NCBI RefSeq assembly: GCF_029227915.1
Contig: NC_079875.1
Location: 992,001-1,056,000, forward strand
DNA length: 64,000 nucleotides
Origin: Hydractinia symbiolongicarpus
Lineage: Eukaryota; Cnidaria; Hydrozoa; Anthoathecata; Hydractiniidae
Direction of reading: 5' to 3'
Part shown: positions 48,793-62,100 of the stretch, in pieces
Numbering within the stretch: position 1 is the first letter of the stretch
Layout: every line of letters starts with the position of its first letter
Translations under genes and position numbers: made by a program
Notes under the pieces: model-generated
Databases searched by the model: none
What the model was told of the DNA's origin: nothing
Seen by the model: the letters and a program-made list of their open reading frames with translations, nothing else

Positions 48793-50587
48793 AAATCGTT
48801 CGGGAAATGAGTTTACACCCTGGGTACTTTCTTTGTATACTTTTGACTATACGGACCGAGTCCGGGATTTACGGGAAATCGCAGGTTTTCGTTTGCCGGC
48901 GATGAAACCTCTTTTATTCAGCGTCTCATCAAAAATGAAAACATTTTTGAAAACTACAAGTCTCATACGTTTTAGTGGTGAAAAAATAATTTAAAAATTC
49001 GTTCTGGAAATGAGTTTACTGACTGGGTATTTTCCTTGTATACTTTTAACTATACGGGCCGAGTCCGGGATTTACGGGAAATCGCGGGTTTTCGTTTGCG
49101 GGCGATTAAACTTCTTTTATTCAGCGTCTCATCAGAAATGAAAACATTTTTGAAAACTACAAGTCTTATGCGTTTTAGTGGTGAAATAATAATTTAAAAA
49201 ATCGTTTGGGAAATGAGTTTACTCCCTGGGTACTTTCTTTGTATACTTTTGACTATACGGGCCGAGTCCAGGATTTACGGGAAATCGCAGGTGTTCGTTT
49301 GCCGGCGATTAAACTTCTTTTATTCAGCGTCTCATCAAAAATGAAAACATTTTTGAAAACTACAAGTCTCATGCGTTTTAGTAGTGAAAAGATAATTTAA
49401 AAAATCGTTTTGGAAATGAGTTTACTCACAGGGTACTTTCTTTGTATACATTCGACTATACGGGCCAAGCCCGGGATTTACGGGAAATCGCGGGTTTTCG
49501 TTTGCTGGCGATTAAACCACTTTCATTAAGCGTCTCATCAAAAATGAAAACATTTCTGAAAACTACAAGTCTCATGCGTTTTATTGGTGAAAAAATAATT
49601 TAAAAAATCGTTCGGGAAATGAGTTTACGCACAGGGTACTTTCTTTGTATACATTCGACTATACGGGCCAAGCCCGGGATTTACTGGAAATCGCGGGTTT
49701 TCGTTTGCCGGCGATTAAACTTCTTTCATTAACCGTCTCATCAAAAATGAAAAAATTTTTGAAAACTACAAGTCTCATGCGTTTTAGTGGTGAAAAAAAA
49801 ATTAAAAAATCGTTCGGGAAATAAGTTTACTCCCTGGGTACTTTCTTTGTATACATTCGACTATACGGGCCAAGCCCGGGATTTATGGGAAATCGAGGGA
49901 TTTCGTTTGCCGGCGATTAAACCTCTTTCATTAAGCGTCTCATCAAAAAGGAAAACATTTTTGAAAACTACAAGTCTCATGCGTTTTAGTGGTGAAAAAA
50001 TAATTTAAAAAATCGTTCGGGAAATGAGTTTACACCCTGGGTACTTTCTTTGTATACTTTTGACTATACGGACCGAGTCCGGGATTTACGGGAAATCGCA
50101 GGTTTTCGTTTGCCGGCGATGAAACCTCTTTTATTCAGCGTCTCATCAAAAATGAAAACGTTTTTGAAAACTACAAGTCTCATACGTTTTAGTGGTGAAA
50201 AAATAATTTAAAAATTCGTTCTGGAAATGAGTTTACTCACTGGGTACTTTCCTTGTATACTTTTAACTATACGGGCCGAGTCCGGGATTTACGGGAAATC
50301 GCGGGTTTTCGTTTGCGGGCGATTAAACTTCTTTTATTCAGCGTCTCATAAGAAATGAAAACATTTTTGAAAACTACAAGTCTTATGCGTTTTAGTGGTG
50401 AAATAATAATTTAAAAAATCGTTTGGGAAATGAGTTTACTCCCTGGGTACTTTCTTTGTATACTTTTGACTATACGGGCCGAGTCCAGGATTTACGGGAA
50501 ATCGCAGGTTTTCGTTTGCCGGCGATTAAACTTCTTTTATTCAGCGTCTCATCAAAAATGAAAACATTTTTAAAAACTACAAGTCTC
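48560..50587 (+). repeat. 6-monomer duplication (1217 bp shift)
   Basis: About 48560-49370 matches 49777-50587. Shared rare variants include GGGAAATAAG, TTTATGGGAAATCGAGG, ATACGGACCGAG, GGCGATGAAACC and ATTCGTTCTGG. Copy 2 has GGTTTTCG where copy 1 has GGTGTTCG (about 49292). Confidence 0.75.
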
Positions 50588-53500
50588 ATGCGTTTTAGTG
50601 GTGAAAAAGTAATTTAAAAAATCGTTCGGGAAATGAGTTTACTCCCTGGGTACTTTCTTTGTATACTTTTGACTATACGGGCCGAGTCCGGGATTTACGG
50701 GAAATCGCAGGTTTTCGTTTGCCGGCGATTAAACTGCTTTTATTCAGCGTCTCATCGAAAATGAAAACATTTTTGAAAACTACAAGTCTCATGCGTTTTA
50801 GTGGTGAAAAAATAATTTAAAAAATCGTTCTGGAAATGAGTTTACTCACAGGGTACTTTCTTTGTATACATTCGACTATACGGGCCAAGCCCCGGATTTA
50901 CGGGAAAACGCGGGATTTCGTTTGCCGGCGATTAAACCTCTTTCATTAAGCGTCTCATCAAAAATGTAAACATTTTTGAAAACTACAAGTCTCATGCGTT
51001 TTAGTGGTGAAAAAAAAATTTAAAAAATCGTTCGGGAAATGAGTTTACTCCCTGGATACTTTCTTTGTATACATTCGACTATACGGGCCAAGCCCCGGAT
51101 TTACGGGAAAACGCGGGATTTCGTTTGCCGGCGATTAAACCTCTTTCATTAAGCGTCTCATCAAAAATGAAAACATTTTTGAAAACTACAAGTGTCATGC
51201 GTTTAGTGGTGAAATAATAATTTAAAAATTCGTTAGGGAAATGAGTTTACTGACTGGGTACTTTCCTTGTATACTTTTGACTATACGGGCCGAGGCCGGG
51301 ATTTACGGGAAATTGCGGGTTTTCGTTTGCCGGCGATTAAACTTCTTTTATTCAGCGTCTCATCAAAAATGAAAACATTTTTAAAAACTACAAGTCTCTT
51401 GGGCTTTAGTGGTGAAATAATAATTTAAAAAATCGTTTGGGAAATGAGTTTACTCCCTGGGTACTTTCTTTGTATACTTTTGACTATACCGGCCGAGTAC
51501 GGGATTTACGGGAAATCGCAGGTTTTCGTTTGCCGGCGATTAAACTTCTTTTATTCAGCGTCTCATCAAAAAGGAAAACATTTTTGAAAACAACAAGTCT
51601 CATGCGTTTTAGTGGTGAAAAAATAATTTAAAAAATCGTTCGGGAAATGAGTTTACACCTTGGGTACTTTCTTTGTATACTTTTGACTATACGGGCCGAG
51701 TCCGGGATTTACGGGAAATCGCAGGTTTTCGTTTGCCGGCGATTAAACTTCTTTTATTCAGCGTCTCATCAAAAATGAAAACATTTTTAAAAACTACAAG
51801 TCTCATACGTTTTAGTGGTGAAAAAATAATTTAAAAATTCGTTCGGGAAATGAGTTTACTCACTGGGTACTTTCCTTGTATACTTTTAACTATACGGGCC
51901 GAGTCCGGGATTTACGGGAAATCGCGGGTTTTCGTTTGCCGGAGATTAAACTTCTTTTATTCAGCGTCTCAACAAAAATGAAAACATTTTTAAAAACTAC
52001 AAGTCTCATGGGCTTTAGTGGTGAAATAATAATTTAAAAAATCGTTTGGGAAATGAGTTTACTCCCTGGGTACTTTCTTTGTATACTTTTGACTATACGG
52101 GCCGAGTCCAGGATTTACGGGAAATCGCAGGTTTTCGTTTGCCGGCGATTAAACTTCTTTTATTCAGCGTCTCATCAAAAATGAAAACATTTTTAAAAAC
52201 TACAAGTCTCATGCGTTTTAGTGGTGAAAAAGTAATTTAAAAAATCGTTCGGGAAATGAGTTTACTCCCTGGGTACTTTCTTTGTATACTTTTGACTATA
52301 CGGGCCGAGTCCGGGATTTACGGGAAATCGCGGGTTTTCGTTTGCAGGCGATTAAACTTCTTTTATTCAGCGTCTCATAAGAAATGAAAACATTTTTAAA
52401 AACTACAAGTCTTATGCGTTTTAGTGGTGAAAAAGTAATTTAAAAAATCGTTCGGGAAATGAGTTTACGCACAGGGTACTTTCTTTGTATACATTCGACT
52501 ATACGGGCCAAGCCCGGGATTTACGGGAAATCGCGGGTTTTCGTTTGCTGGCGATTAAACCACTTTCATTAAGCGTCTCATCAAAAATGAAAACATTTCT
52601 GAAAACTACAAGTCTCATGCGTTTTATTGGTGAAAAAATAATTTAAAAAATCGTTCGGGAAATGAGTTTACGCACAGGGTACTTTCTTTGTATACATTCG
52701 ACTATACGGGCCAAGCCCGGGATTTACTGGAAATCGCGGGTTTTCGTTTGCCGGCGATTAAACTTCTTTCATTAACCGTCTCATCAAAAATGAAAAAATT
52801 TTTGAAAACTACAAGTCTCATGCGTTTTAGTGGTGAAAAAAAAATTAAAAAATCGTTCGGGAAATAAGTTTACTACCTGGGTACTTTCTTTGTATACATT
52901 CGACTATACGGGCCAAGCCCGGGATTTATGGGAAATCGAGGGATTTCGTTTGCCGGCGATTAAACCTCTTTCATTAAGCGTCTCATCAAAAAGGAAAACA
53001 TTTTTGAAAACTACAAGTCTCATGCGTTTTAGTGGTGAAAAAATAATTTAAAAAATCGTTCGGGAAATGAGTTTACACCCTGGGTACTTTCTTTGTATAC
53101 TTTTGACTATACGGACCGAGTCCGGGATTTACGGGAAATCGCAGGTTTTCGTTTGCCGGCGATGAAACCTCTTTTATTCAGCGTCTCATCAAAAATGAAA
53201 ACGTTTTTGAAAACTACAAGTCTCATACGTTTTAGTGGTGAAAAAATAATTTAAAAATTCGTTCTGGAAATGAGTTTACTCACTGGGTACTTTCCTTGTA
53301 TACTTTTAACTATACGGGCCGAGTCCGGGATTTACGGGAAATCGCGGGTTTTCGTTTGCGGGCGATTAAACTTCTTTTATTCAGCGTCTCATAAGAAATG
53401 AAAACATTTTTGAAAACTACAAGTCTTATGCGTTTTAGTGGTGAAATAATAATTTAAAAAATCGTTTGGGAAATGAGTTTACTCCCTGGGTACTTTCTTT

Positions 53501-54633
53501 GTATACTTTTGACTATACGGGCCGAGTCCAGGATTTACGGGAAATCGCAGGTTTTCGTTTGCCGGCGATTAAACTTCTTTTATTCAGCGTCTCATCAAAA
53601 ATGAAAACATTTTTAAAAACTACAAGTCTCATGCGTTTTAGTGGTGAAAAAGTAATTTAAAAAATCGTTCGGGAAATGAGTTTACTCCCTGGGTACTTTC
53701 TTTGTATACTTTTGACTATACGGGCCGAGTCCGGGATTTACGGGAAATCGCAGGTTTTCGTTTGCCGGCGATTAAACTGCTTTTATTCAGCGTCTCATCG
53801 AAAATGAAAACATTTTTGAAAACTACAAGTCTCATGCGTTTTAGTGGTGAAAAAATAATTTAAAAAATCGTTCTGGAAATGAGTTTACTCACAGGGTACT
53901 TTCTTTGTATACATTCGACTATACGGGCCAAGCCCCGGATTTACGGGAAAACGCGGGATTTCGTTTGCCGGCGATTAAACCTCTTTCATTAAGCGTCTCA
54001 TCAAAAATGTAAACATTTTTGAAAACTACAAGTCTCATGCGTTTTAGTGGTGAAAAAAAAAATTTAAAAAATCGTTCGGGAAATGAGTTTACTCCCTGGA
54101 TACTTTCTTTGTATACATTCGACTATACGGGCCAAGGCCCGGATTTACGGGAAAACGCGGGATTTCGTTTGCCGGCGATTAAACCTCTTTCATTAAGCGT
54201 CTCATCAAAAATGAAAACATTTTTGAAAACTACAAGTGTCATGCGTTTAGTGGTGAAATAATAATTTAAAAATTCGTTAGGGAAATGAGTTTACTGACTG
54301 GGTACTTTCCTTGTATACTTTTGACTATACGGGCCGAGGCCGGGATTTACGGGAAATTGCGGGTTTTCGTTTGCCGGCGATTAAACTTCTTTTATTCAGC
54401 GTCTCATCAAAAATGAAAACATTTTTAAAAACTACAAGTCTCTTGGGCTTTAGTGGTGAAATAATAATTTAAAAAATCGTTTGGGAAATGAGTTTACTCC
54501 CTGGGTACTTTCTTTGTATACTTTTGACTATACGGGCCGAGTACGGGATTTACGGGAAATCGCAGGTTTTCGTTTGCCGGCGATTAAACTTCTTTTATTC
54601 AGCGTCTCATCAAAAAGGAAAACATTTTTGAAA
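49600..54633 (+). repeat. 15-monomer higher-order duplication (3043 bp shift)
   Basis: About 49600-51590 matches about 52643-54633. Both copies carry GTTTACGCACAGGG, TTTACTGGAAATCG, GGGAAATAAG, ATACGGACCGAG, CATAAGAAATG, AAAAATGTAAAC and CCTGGATAC. Copy 2 has TTTACTACCTGG near 52873 where copy 1 has TTTACTCCCTGG. Confidence 0.78.
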
Positions 54634-55879
54634 ACTACAAGTGTCATGCGTTTAGTGGTGAAATAATAATTTAAAAATTCGTTAGGGAAATGAGTTTACT
54701 GACTGGGTACTTTCCTTGTATACTTTTGACTATACGGGCCGAGGCCGGGATTTACGGTAAATTGCGGGTTTTCGTTTGCCGGCGATTAAACTTCTTTTAT
54801 TCAGCGTCTCATCAAAAATGAAAACATTTTTAAAAACTACAAGTCTCTTGGGCTTTAGTGGTGAAATAATAATTTAAAAAATCGTTTGGGAAATGAGTTT
54901 ACTCCCTGGGTACTTTCTTTGTATACTTTTGACTATACGGGCCGAGTACGGGATTTACGGGAAATCGCAGGTTTTCGTTTGCCGGCGATTAAACTTCTTT
55001 TATTCAGCGTCTCATCAAAAAGGAAAACATTTTTGAAAACAACAAGTCTCATGCGTTTTAGTGGTGAAAAAATAATTTAAAAAATCGTTCGGGAAATGAG
55101 TTTACACCTTGGGTACTTTCTTTGTATACTTTTGACTATACGGGCCGAGTCCGGGATTTACGGGAAATCGCAGGTTTTCGTTTGCCGGCGATTAAACTTC
55201 TTTTATTCAGCGTCTCATCAAAAATGAAAACATTTTTAAAAACTACAAGTCTCATACGTTTTAGTGGTGAAAAAATAATTTAAAAATTCGTTCGGGAAAT
55301 GAGTTTACTCACTGGGTACTTTCCTTGTATACTTTTAACTATACGGGCCGAGTCCGGGATTTACGGGAAATCGCGGGTTTTCGTTTGCCGGAGATTAAAC
55401 TTCTTTTATTCAGCGTCTCAACAAAAATGAAAACATTTTTAAAAACTACAAGTCTCATGGGCTTTAGTGGTGAAATAATAATTTAAAAAATCGTTTGGGA
55501 AATGAGTTTACTCCCTGGGTACTTTCTTTGTATACTTTTGACTATACGGGCCGAGTCCAGGATTTACGGGAAATCGCAGGTTTTCGTTTGCCGGCGATTA
55601 AACTTCTTTTATTCAGCGTCTCATCAAAAATGAAAACATTTTTAAAAACTACAAGTCTCATGCGTTTTAGTGGTGAAAAAGTAATTTAAAAAATCGTTCG
55701 GGAAATGAGTTTACTCCCTGGGTACTTTCTTTGTATACTTTTGACTATACGGGCCGAGTCCGGGATTTACGGGAAATCGCGGGTTTTCGTTTGCGGGCGA
55801 TTAAACTTCTTTTATTCAGCGTCTCATAAGAAATGAAAACATTTTTAAAAACTACAAGTCTTATGCGTTTTAGTGGTGA
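51590..55879 (+). repeat. Continuation of the 15-monomer copy at 3449 bp shift
   Basis: About 51590-52430 matches about 55039-55879 after the shift rises from about 3043 to 3449 bp, as expected from the inserted 405 bp dimer. Shared markers are AAAACAACAAG, TTTACACCTTGGG, GCCGGAGATT and CTCAACAAAAATG. The two segments diverge near 52435, where the left copy switches to the GTTTACGCACAGGG monomers. Confidence 0.7.
54236..55045 (+). repeat. Dimer tandem duplication (405 bp)
   Basis: About 54236-54640 and 54641-55045 are adjacent two-monomer copies, each starting at GTCATGCGTTTAGTGG and holding the AAAAAGGAAAAC monomer. It is the smallest multi-monomer duplication that I see clearly. It is absent from the matching stretch at 51.2-51.6 kb, so it arose after the 3043 bp duplication or was lost there. 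Confidence 0.78.
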
Positions 55880-58800
55880 AATAATAATTTAAAAAATCGT
55901 TTGGGAAATGAGTTTACTCCCTGGTTACTTTCTTTGTATACTTTTGACTATACGGGCCGAGTCCAGGATTTACGGGAAATCGCAGGTTTTCGTTTGCCGG
56001 CGATTAAACTTCTTTTATTCAGCGTCTCATCAAAAATGAAAACATTTTTAAAAACTACAAGTCTCATGCGTTTTAGTGGTGAAAAAGTAATTTAAAAAAT
56101 CGTTCGGGAAATGAGTTTACTCCCTGGTTACTTTCTTTGTATACTTTTGACTATACGGGCCGAGTCCGGGATTTACGGGAAATCGCAGGTTTTCGTTTGC
56201 CGGCGATTAAACTGCTTTTATTCAGCGTCTCATCAAAAATGAAAACATTTTTGAAAACTACAAGTCTCATGCGTTTTAGTGGTGAAAAAATAATTTAAAA
56301 AATCGTTCGGGAAATGAGTTTACTCCCTGGGTACTTTCTTTGTATACTTTTGACTATACGGGCCAAGCCGGGATTTACGGGAAATCGCGGGTTTTCGTTT
56401 GCCGGCGATTAAACTTTTTTTATTCAGCGTTTCATCAAAAATGAAAACATTTTTAAAAACTACAAGTCTTATGCGATTTAGTGGTGAAAAAATAATTTAA
56501 AAAATCGTTCTGGAAATGAGTTTACTCACAGGGTACTTTCTTTGTATACATTCGACTATACGGGCCAAGCCCCGGATTTACGGGAAAACGCGGGATTTCG
56601 TTTGCCGGCGATTAAACCTCTTTCATTAAGCGTCTCATCAAAAATGTAAACATTTTTGAAAACTACAAGTCTCATGCGTTTTAGTGGTGAAAAAAAAATT
56701 TAAAAAATCGTTCGGGAAATGAGTTTACTCCCTGGATACTTTCTTTGTATACATTCGACTATACGGGCCAAGCCCCGGATTTACGGGAAAACGCGGGATT
56801 TCGTTTGCCGGCGATTAAACCTCTTTCATTAAGCGTCTCATCAAAAATGAAAACATTTTTGAAAACTACAAGTGTCATGCGTTTAGTGGTGAAATAATAA
56901 TTTAAAAATTCGTTAGGGAAATGAGTTTACTGACTGGGTACTTTCTTTGTATACTTTTGACTATACGGGCCGAGTACGGGATTTACGGGAAATCGCAGGT
57001 TTTCGTTTGCCAGCGATTAAACTTCTTTTATTCAGCGTCTCATCAAAAAGGAAAACATTTTTGAAAACAACAAGTCTCATGCGTTTTAGTGGTGAAAAAA
57101 TAATTTAAAAAATCGTTCGGGAAATGAGTTTACACCTTGGGTACTTTCTTTGTATACTTTTGACTATACGAGCCGAGTCCGGGATTTACGGGAAATCGCA
57201 GGTTTTCGTTTGCCGGCGATTAAACTTCTTTTATTCAGCGTCTCATCAAAAATGAAAACATTTTTAAAAACTACAAGTCTCATACGTTTTAGTGGTGAAA
57301 AAATAATTTAAAAATTCGTTCGGGAAATGAGTTTACTCACTGGGTACTTTCCTTGTATACTTTTAACTATACGGGCCGAGTCCGGGATTTACGGGAAATC
57401 GCGGGTTTTCGTTTGCCGGAGATTAAACTTCTTTTATTCAGCGTCTCAACAAAAATGAAAACATTTTTAAAAACTACAAGTCTCATGGGCTTTAGTGGTG
57501 AAATAATAATTTAAAAAATCGTTTGGGAAATGAGCTTACTCACTGGGTACTTTCTTTGTATACTTTTGACTATACGGGCCGAGTCCAGGATTTACGGGAA
57601 ATCGCAGGTTTTCGTTTGCCGGCGATTAAACTTCTTTTATTCAGCGTCTCATCAAAAATGAAAACATTTTTAAAAACTACAAGTCTCATGCGTTTTAGTG
57701 GTGAAAAAGTAATTTAAAAAATCGTTCGGGAAATGAGTTTACTCCCTGGGTACTTTCTTTGTATACATTCGACTATACGGGCCAAGCCCCGGATTTACGG
57801 GAAAACGCGGGATTTCGTTTGCCGGCGATTAAACCTCTTTCATTAAGCGTCTCATGAAAAATGAAAACATTTTTGAAAACTACAAGTCTCATGCGTTTTA
57901 GTGGTGAAAAAATAATTTAAAAAATCGTTCGGGAAATGAGTTTACTCCCTGGGTACTTTCTTTGTATACTTTTGACTATACGGGCCGAGTCCGGGATTTA
58001 CGGAAAATCGCGGGTTTTCGTTTGCCGGCGATTAAACTTCTTTTATTCAGCGTCTCATCAAAAATAAAAACATTTTTAAAAACTACAAGTCTCATGGGCT
58101 TTAGTGGTGAAAAAATAATTTAAAAAATCGTTCTGGAAATGAGTTTACTCACAGGGTACTTTCTTTGTATACATTCGACTATACGGGCCAAGCCCGGGAT
58201 TTACGGGAAATCGCGGGTTTTCGTTTTCCGGCGATTAAACCTCTTTCATTAAGCGTCTCATCAAAAATGAAAACATTTTTGAAAACTACAAGTCTCATGC
58301 GTTTTAGTGGTAAAAAAAAAATTTAAAAAATCGTTCGGGAAATGAGTTTACTCCCTGAGTACTTTCTTTGTATACATTCGACTATAAGGACCAAGCCCCG
58401 GATTTACGGGAAAACGCGGGATTTCGTTTGCCGGCGATTAAACCTCTTTCATTAAGCGTCTCATCAAAAATGAAAACATTTTTGAAAACTACAAGTGTCA
58501 TGCGTTTAGTGGTGAAATAATAATTTAAAAATTCGTTAGGGAAATGAGTTTACTGACTGGGTACTTTCCTTGTATACTTTTGACTATACGGGCCGAGGCT
58601 GGGATTTACGGGAAATTGCGGGTTTTCGTTTGCCGGCGATTAAATTTCTTTCATTAAGCGTCTCCTCAAAAATGAAAACATTTTTGAAAACAACAAGTCT
58701 CATGCGTTTTAGTGGTGAAAAAATAATTTAAAAAATCGTTCGGGAAATGAGTTTACACCCTGGGTACTTTCTTTGTATACTTTTGACTATACGGGCCGAG

Positions 58801-59189
58801 TCCGGGATTTACGGGAAATCGCAGGTTTTCGTTTGCCGGCGATTAAACTTCTTTTATTCAGCGTCTCATCAAAAATGAAAACATTTTTGAAAACTACAAG
58901 TCTCATACGTTTTAGTGGTGAAAAAATAATTTAAAAATTCGTTCGGGAAATGAGTTTACTCACTGGGTACTTTCCTTGTATACTTTTAACTATACGGGCC
59001 GAGTCCGGGATTTACGGGAAATCGCGGGTTTTCGTTTGCCGGCGATTAAACTTTTTTTATTCAGCGTCTCATCAAAAATGAAAACATTTTTGAAAACTAC
59101 AAGTCTCATGGGCTTTAGTGGTGAAATAATAATTTAAAAAATCGTTTGGGAAATGAGTTTACTCCCTGGGTACTTTCTTTGTATACTTT

Positions 59190-62100
59190 TGACTATACGG
59201 GCCGAGTCCAGGATTTACGGGAAATTGCAGGTTTTCGTTTGCCGGCGATTAAACTTCTTTTATTCAGCGTCTCATCAAAAATGAAAACATTTTTAAAAAC
59301 TACAAGTCTCATGCGTTTTAGTGGTGAAAAAGTAATTTAAAAAATCGTTCGGGAAATGAGTTTACTCCCTGGGTACTTTCTTTGTATACATTAGACTATA
59401 CGGGCCAAGCCCCGGATTTACGGGAAAACGCGGGATTTCGTTTGCCGGCGATTAAACCTCTTTCATTAAGCGTCTCATCAAAAATGAAAACATTTTTGAA
59501 AACTACAAGTCTCATGCGTTTTAGTGGTGAAAAAATAATTTAAAAAATCGTTCGGGAAATGAGTTTACTCACAGGGTACTTTCTTTGTATACATTCGACT
59601 ATACGGGCCAAGCCCGGAATTTACGGGAAATCGTGGGTTTTCGTTTGCTGGCGATTAAACCACTTTCATTAAGCGTCTCATGAAAAATGAAAACATTTCT
59701 GAAAACTACAAGTCTCATGCCTTTTATTGGTGAAAAAATAATTTAAAAAATCGTTCGGGAAATAAGTTTACTCACAGGGTACTTTCTTTGTATACATTCG
59801 ACTATACGGGCCAAGCCCGGGATTTACGGGAAATCGCGGGTTTTCGTTTGCCGGCAATTAAACTTCTTTCATTAACCGTCTCATCAAAAATGAAAAAATT
59901 TTTGAAAACTACAAGTCTCATGCGTTTTAGTGGTGAAAAAAAAATTAAAAAATCGTTCGGGAAATGAGTTTACTCCCTGGGTACTTTCTTTGTATACATT
60001 CGACTATACGGGCCAAGCCCGGGATTTACGGGAAATCGAGGGATTTTGTTTGCCGGCGATTAAACCTCTTTCATTAAGCGTCTCATCAAAAATGAAAACA
60101 TTTTTGAAAACTACAAGTCTCATGGGCTTTAGTGGTGAAATAATAATTTAAAAATTCGTTAGGGAAATGAGTTTACTGACTGGGTACTTTCCTTGTATAC
60201 TTTTGATTATACGGGCCGAGACCGGGATTTACGGGAAATTGCGGGTTTTCGTTTGCCGGCGATTAAACTTCTTTTATTCAGCGTCCCATCAAATATGAAA
60301 ATATTTTTGAAAACTACAAGTCTCATGCGTTTTAGTGGTGAAAAAAAAATTAAAAAATCGTTCGGGAAATGAGTTTACTCCCTGGGTACTTTCTTTCTAT
60401 ACATTTGACTATACGGGCCGAGTCCGGGATTTACGGGAAATCGCGGATTTTCCTTTGAGGGCGATTAAACTTCTTTTAATCAGCGTCTCATCAAAAATGA
60501 AAACATTTTTAAAAACTACAAGTCTCATGGGCTTTAGTGGTGAAATAATAATTTAAAAATTCGTTAGGGAAATGAGTTTACTGACTGGGTACTTTCCTTG
60601 TATACTTTTGACTATACGGGCCGAGACCGGGATTTACGGGAAATTGCGGGTTTTCGTTTGCCGGCGATTAAACTTCTTTTATTCAGCGTCTCATCAAAAA
60701 TGAAAACATTTTTAAAAACTACAAGTCTCATGGGCTTTAGTGGTGAAATAATAATTTAAAAAATCGTTTGGGAAATGAGTTTACTCCCTGGGTACTTTCT
60801 ATGTATACTTTTGACTTTACTGGCCGAGTCCGGGATTTACGGAAAATCGCGGATTTTCGTTTGCCGGCGATTAAACTTCTTTTATTCAGCGTCCCATCAA
60901 ATATGAAAATATTTTTGAAAACTACAAGTCTCATGCGTTTAGTGGTAAAAAAATAATATAAAAAATCGTTTGGGAAATGAGTTTACTCCCTGGGTACTTT
61001 CTTTGTATACTTTTGAATATACGGGTCAAGTCCGGGGTTTACGGGAAATGGCGGGTTTTCGTTTGCCGGCGATTAAACTTCTTTTATTCAGCGTCTCATC
61101 AAAAATGAAAACATTTTTGAAAACTACAAGTCTCATGCGTTTTAGTAGTGAAAAGATAATTTTAAAAATCGTTTTGGAAATGAGTTTACTCACCGGGTAC
61201 TTTCTTTGTATACATTCGACTATACGGGACAAGCCAGGGATTTACGGGAAATCGCGGGTTTTCGTTTGCTGGCGATTATACCACTTCCATTAAGCGTCTC
61301 ATCAAAAATGAAAACATTTCTAAAAACTACAAGTCTCATACGTTTTAGTGGTGAAAAAATAATTTAAAAATTCGTTCGGGAAATGAGTTTACTCACTGGG
61401 TACTTTCCTTGTATACTTTTAACTATACGGGCCGAGTCCGGGATTTACGGGAAATCGCGGGTTTTCGTTTGCCGGAGATTAAACTTCTTTTATTCAGCGT
61501 CTCAACAAAAATGAAAACGTTTTTAAAAACTACAAGTCTCATGGGCTTTAGTGGTGAAATAATAATTTAAAAAATCGTTTGGGAAATGAGTTTACTCCCT
61601 GGGTACTTTCTTTGTATACTTTTGACTATACGGGCCGAGTCCAGGATTTACGGGAAATCGCAGGTTTTCGTTTGCCGGCGATTAAACTTCTTTTATTCAG
61701 CGTCTCATCAAAAATGAAAACATTTTTAAAAACTACAAGTCTCATGCGTTTTAGTGGTGAAAAAGTAATTTAAAAAATCGTTCGGGAAATGAGTTTACTC
61801 CCTGGGTACTTTCTTTGTATACATTCGACTATACGGGCCAAGCCCCGGATTTACGGGAAAACGCGGGATTTCGTTTGCCGGCGATTAAACCTCTTTCATT
61901 AAGCGTCTCATCAAAAATGAAAACATTTTTGAAAACTACAAGTCTCATGCGTTTTAGTGGTGAAAAAATAATTTAAAAAATCGTTCGGGAAATGAGTTTA
62001 CTCCCTGGGTACTTTCTTTGTATACTTTTGACTATACGGGCCGAGTCCGGGATTTACGGAAAATCGCGGGTTTTCGTTTGCCGGCGATTAAACTTCTTTT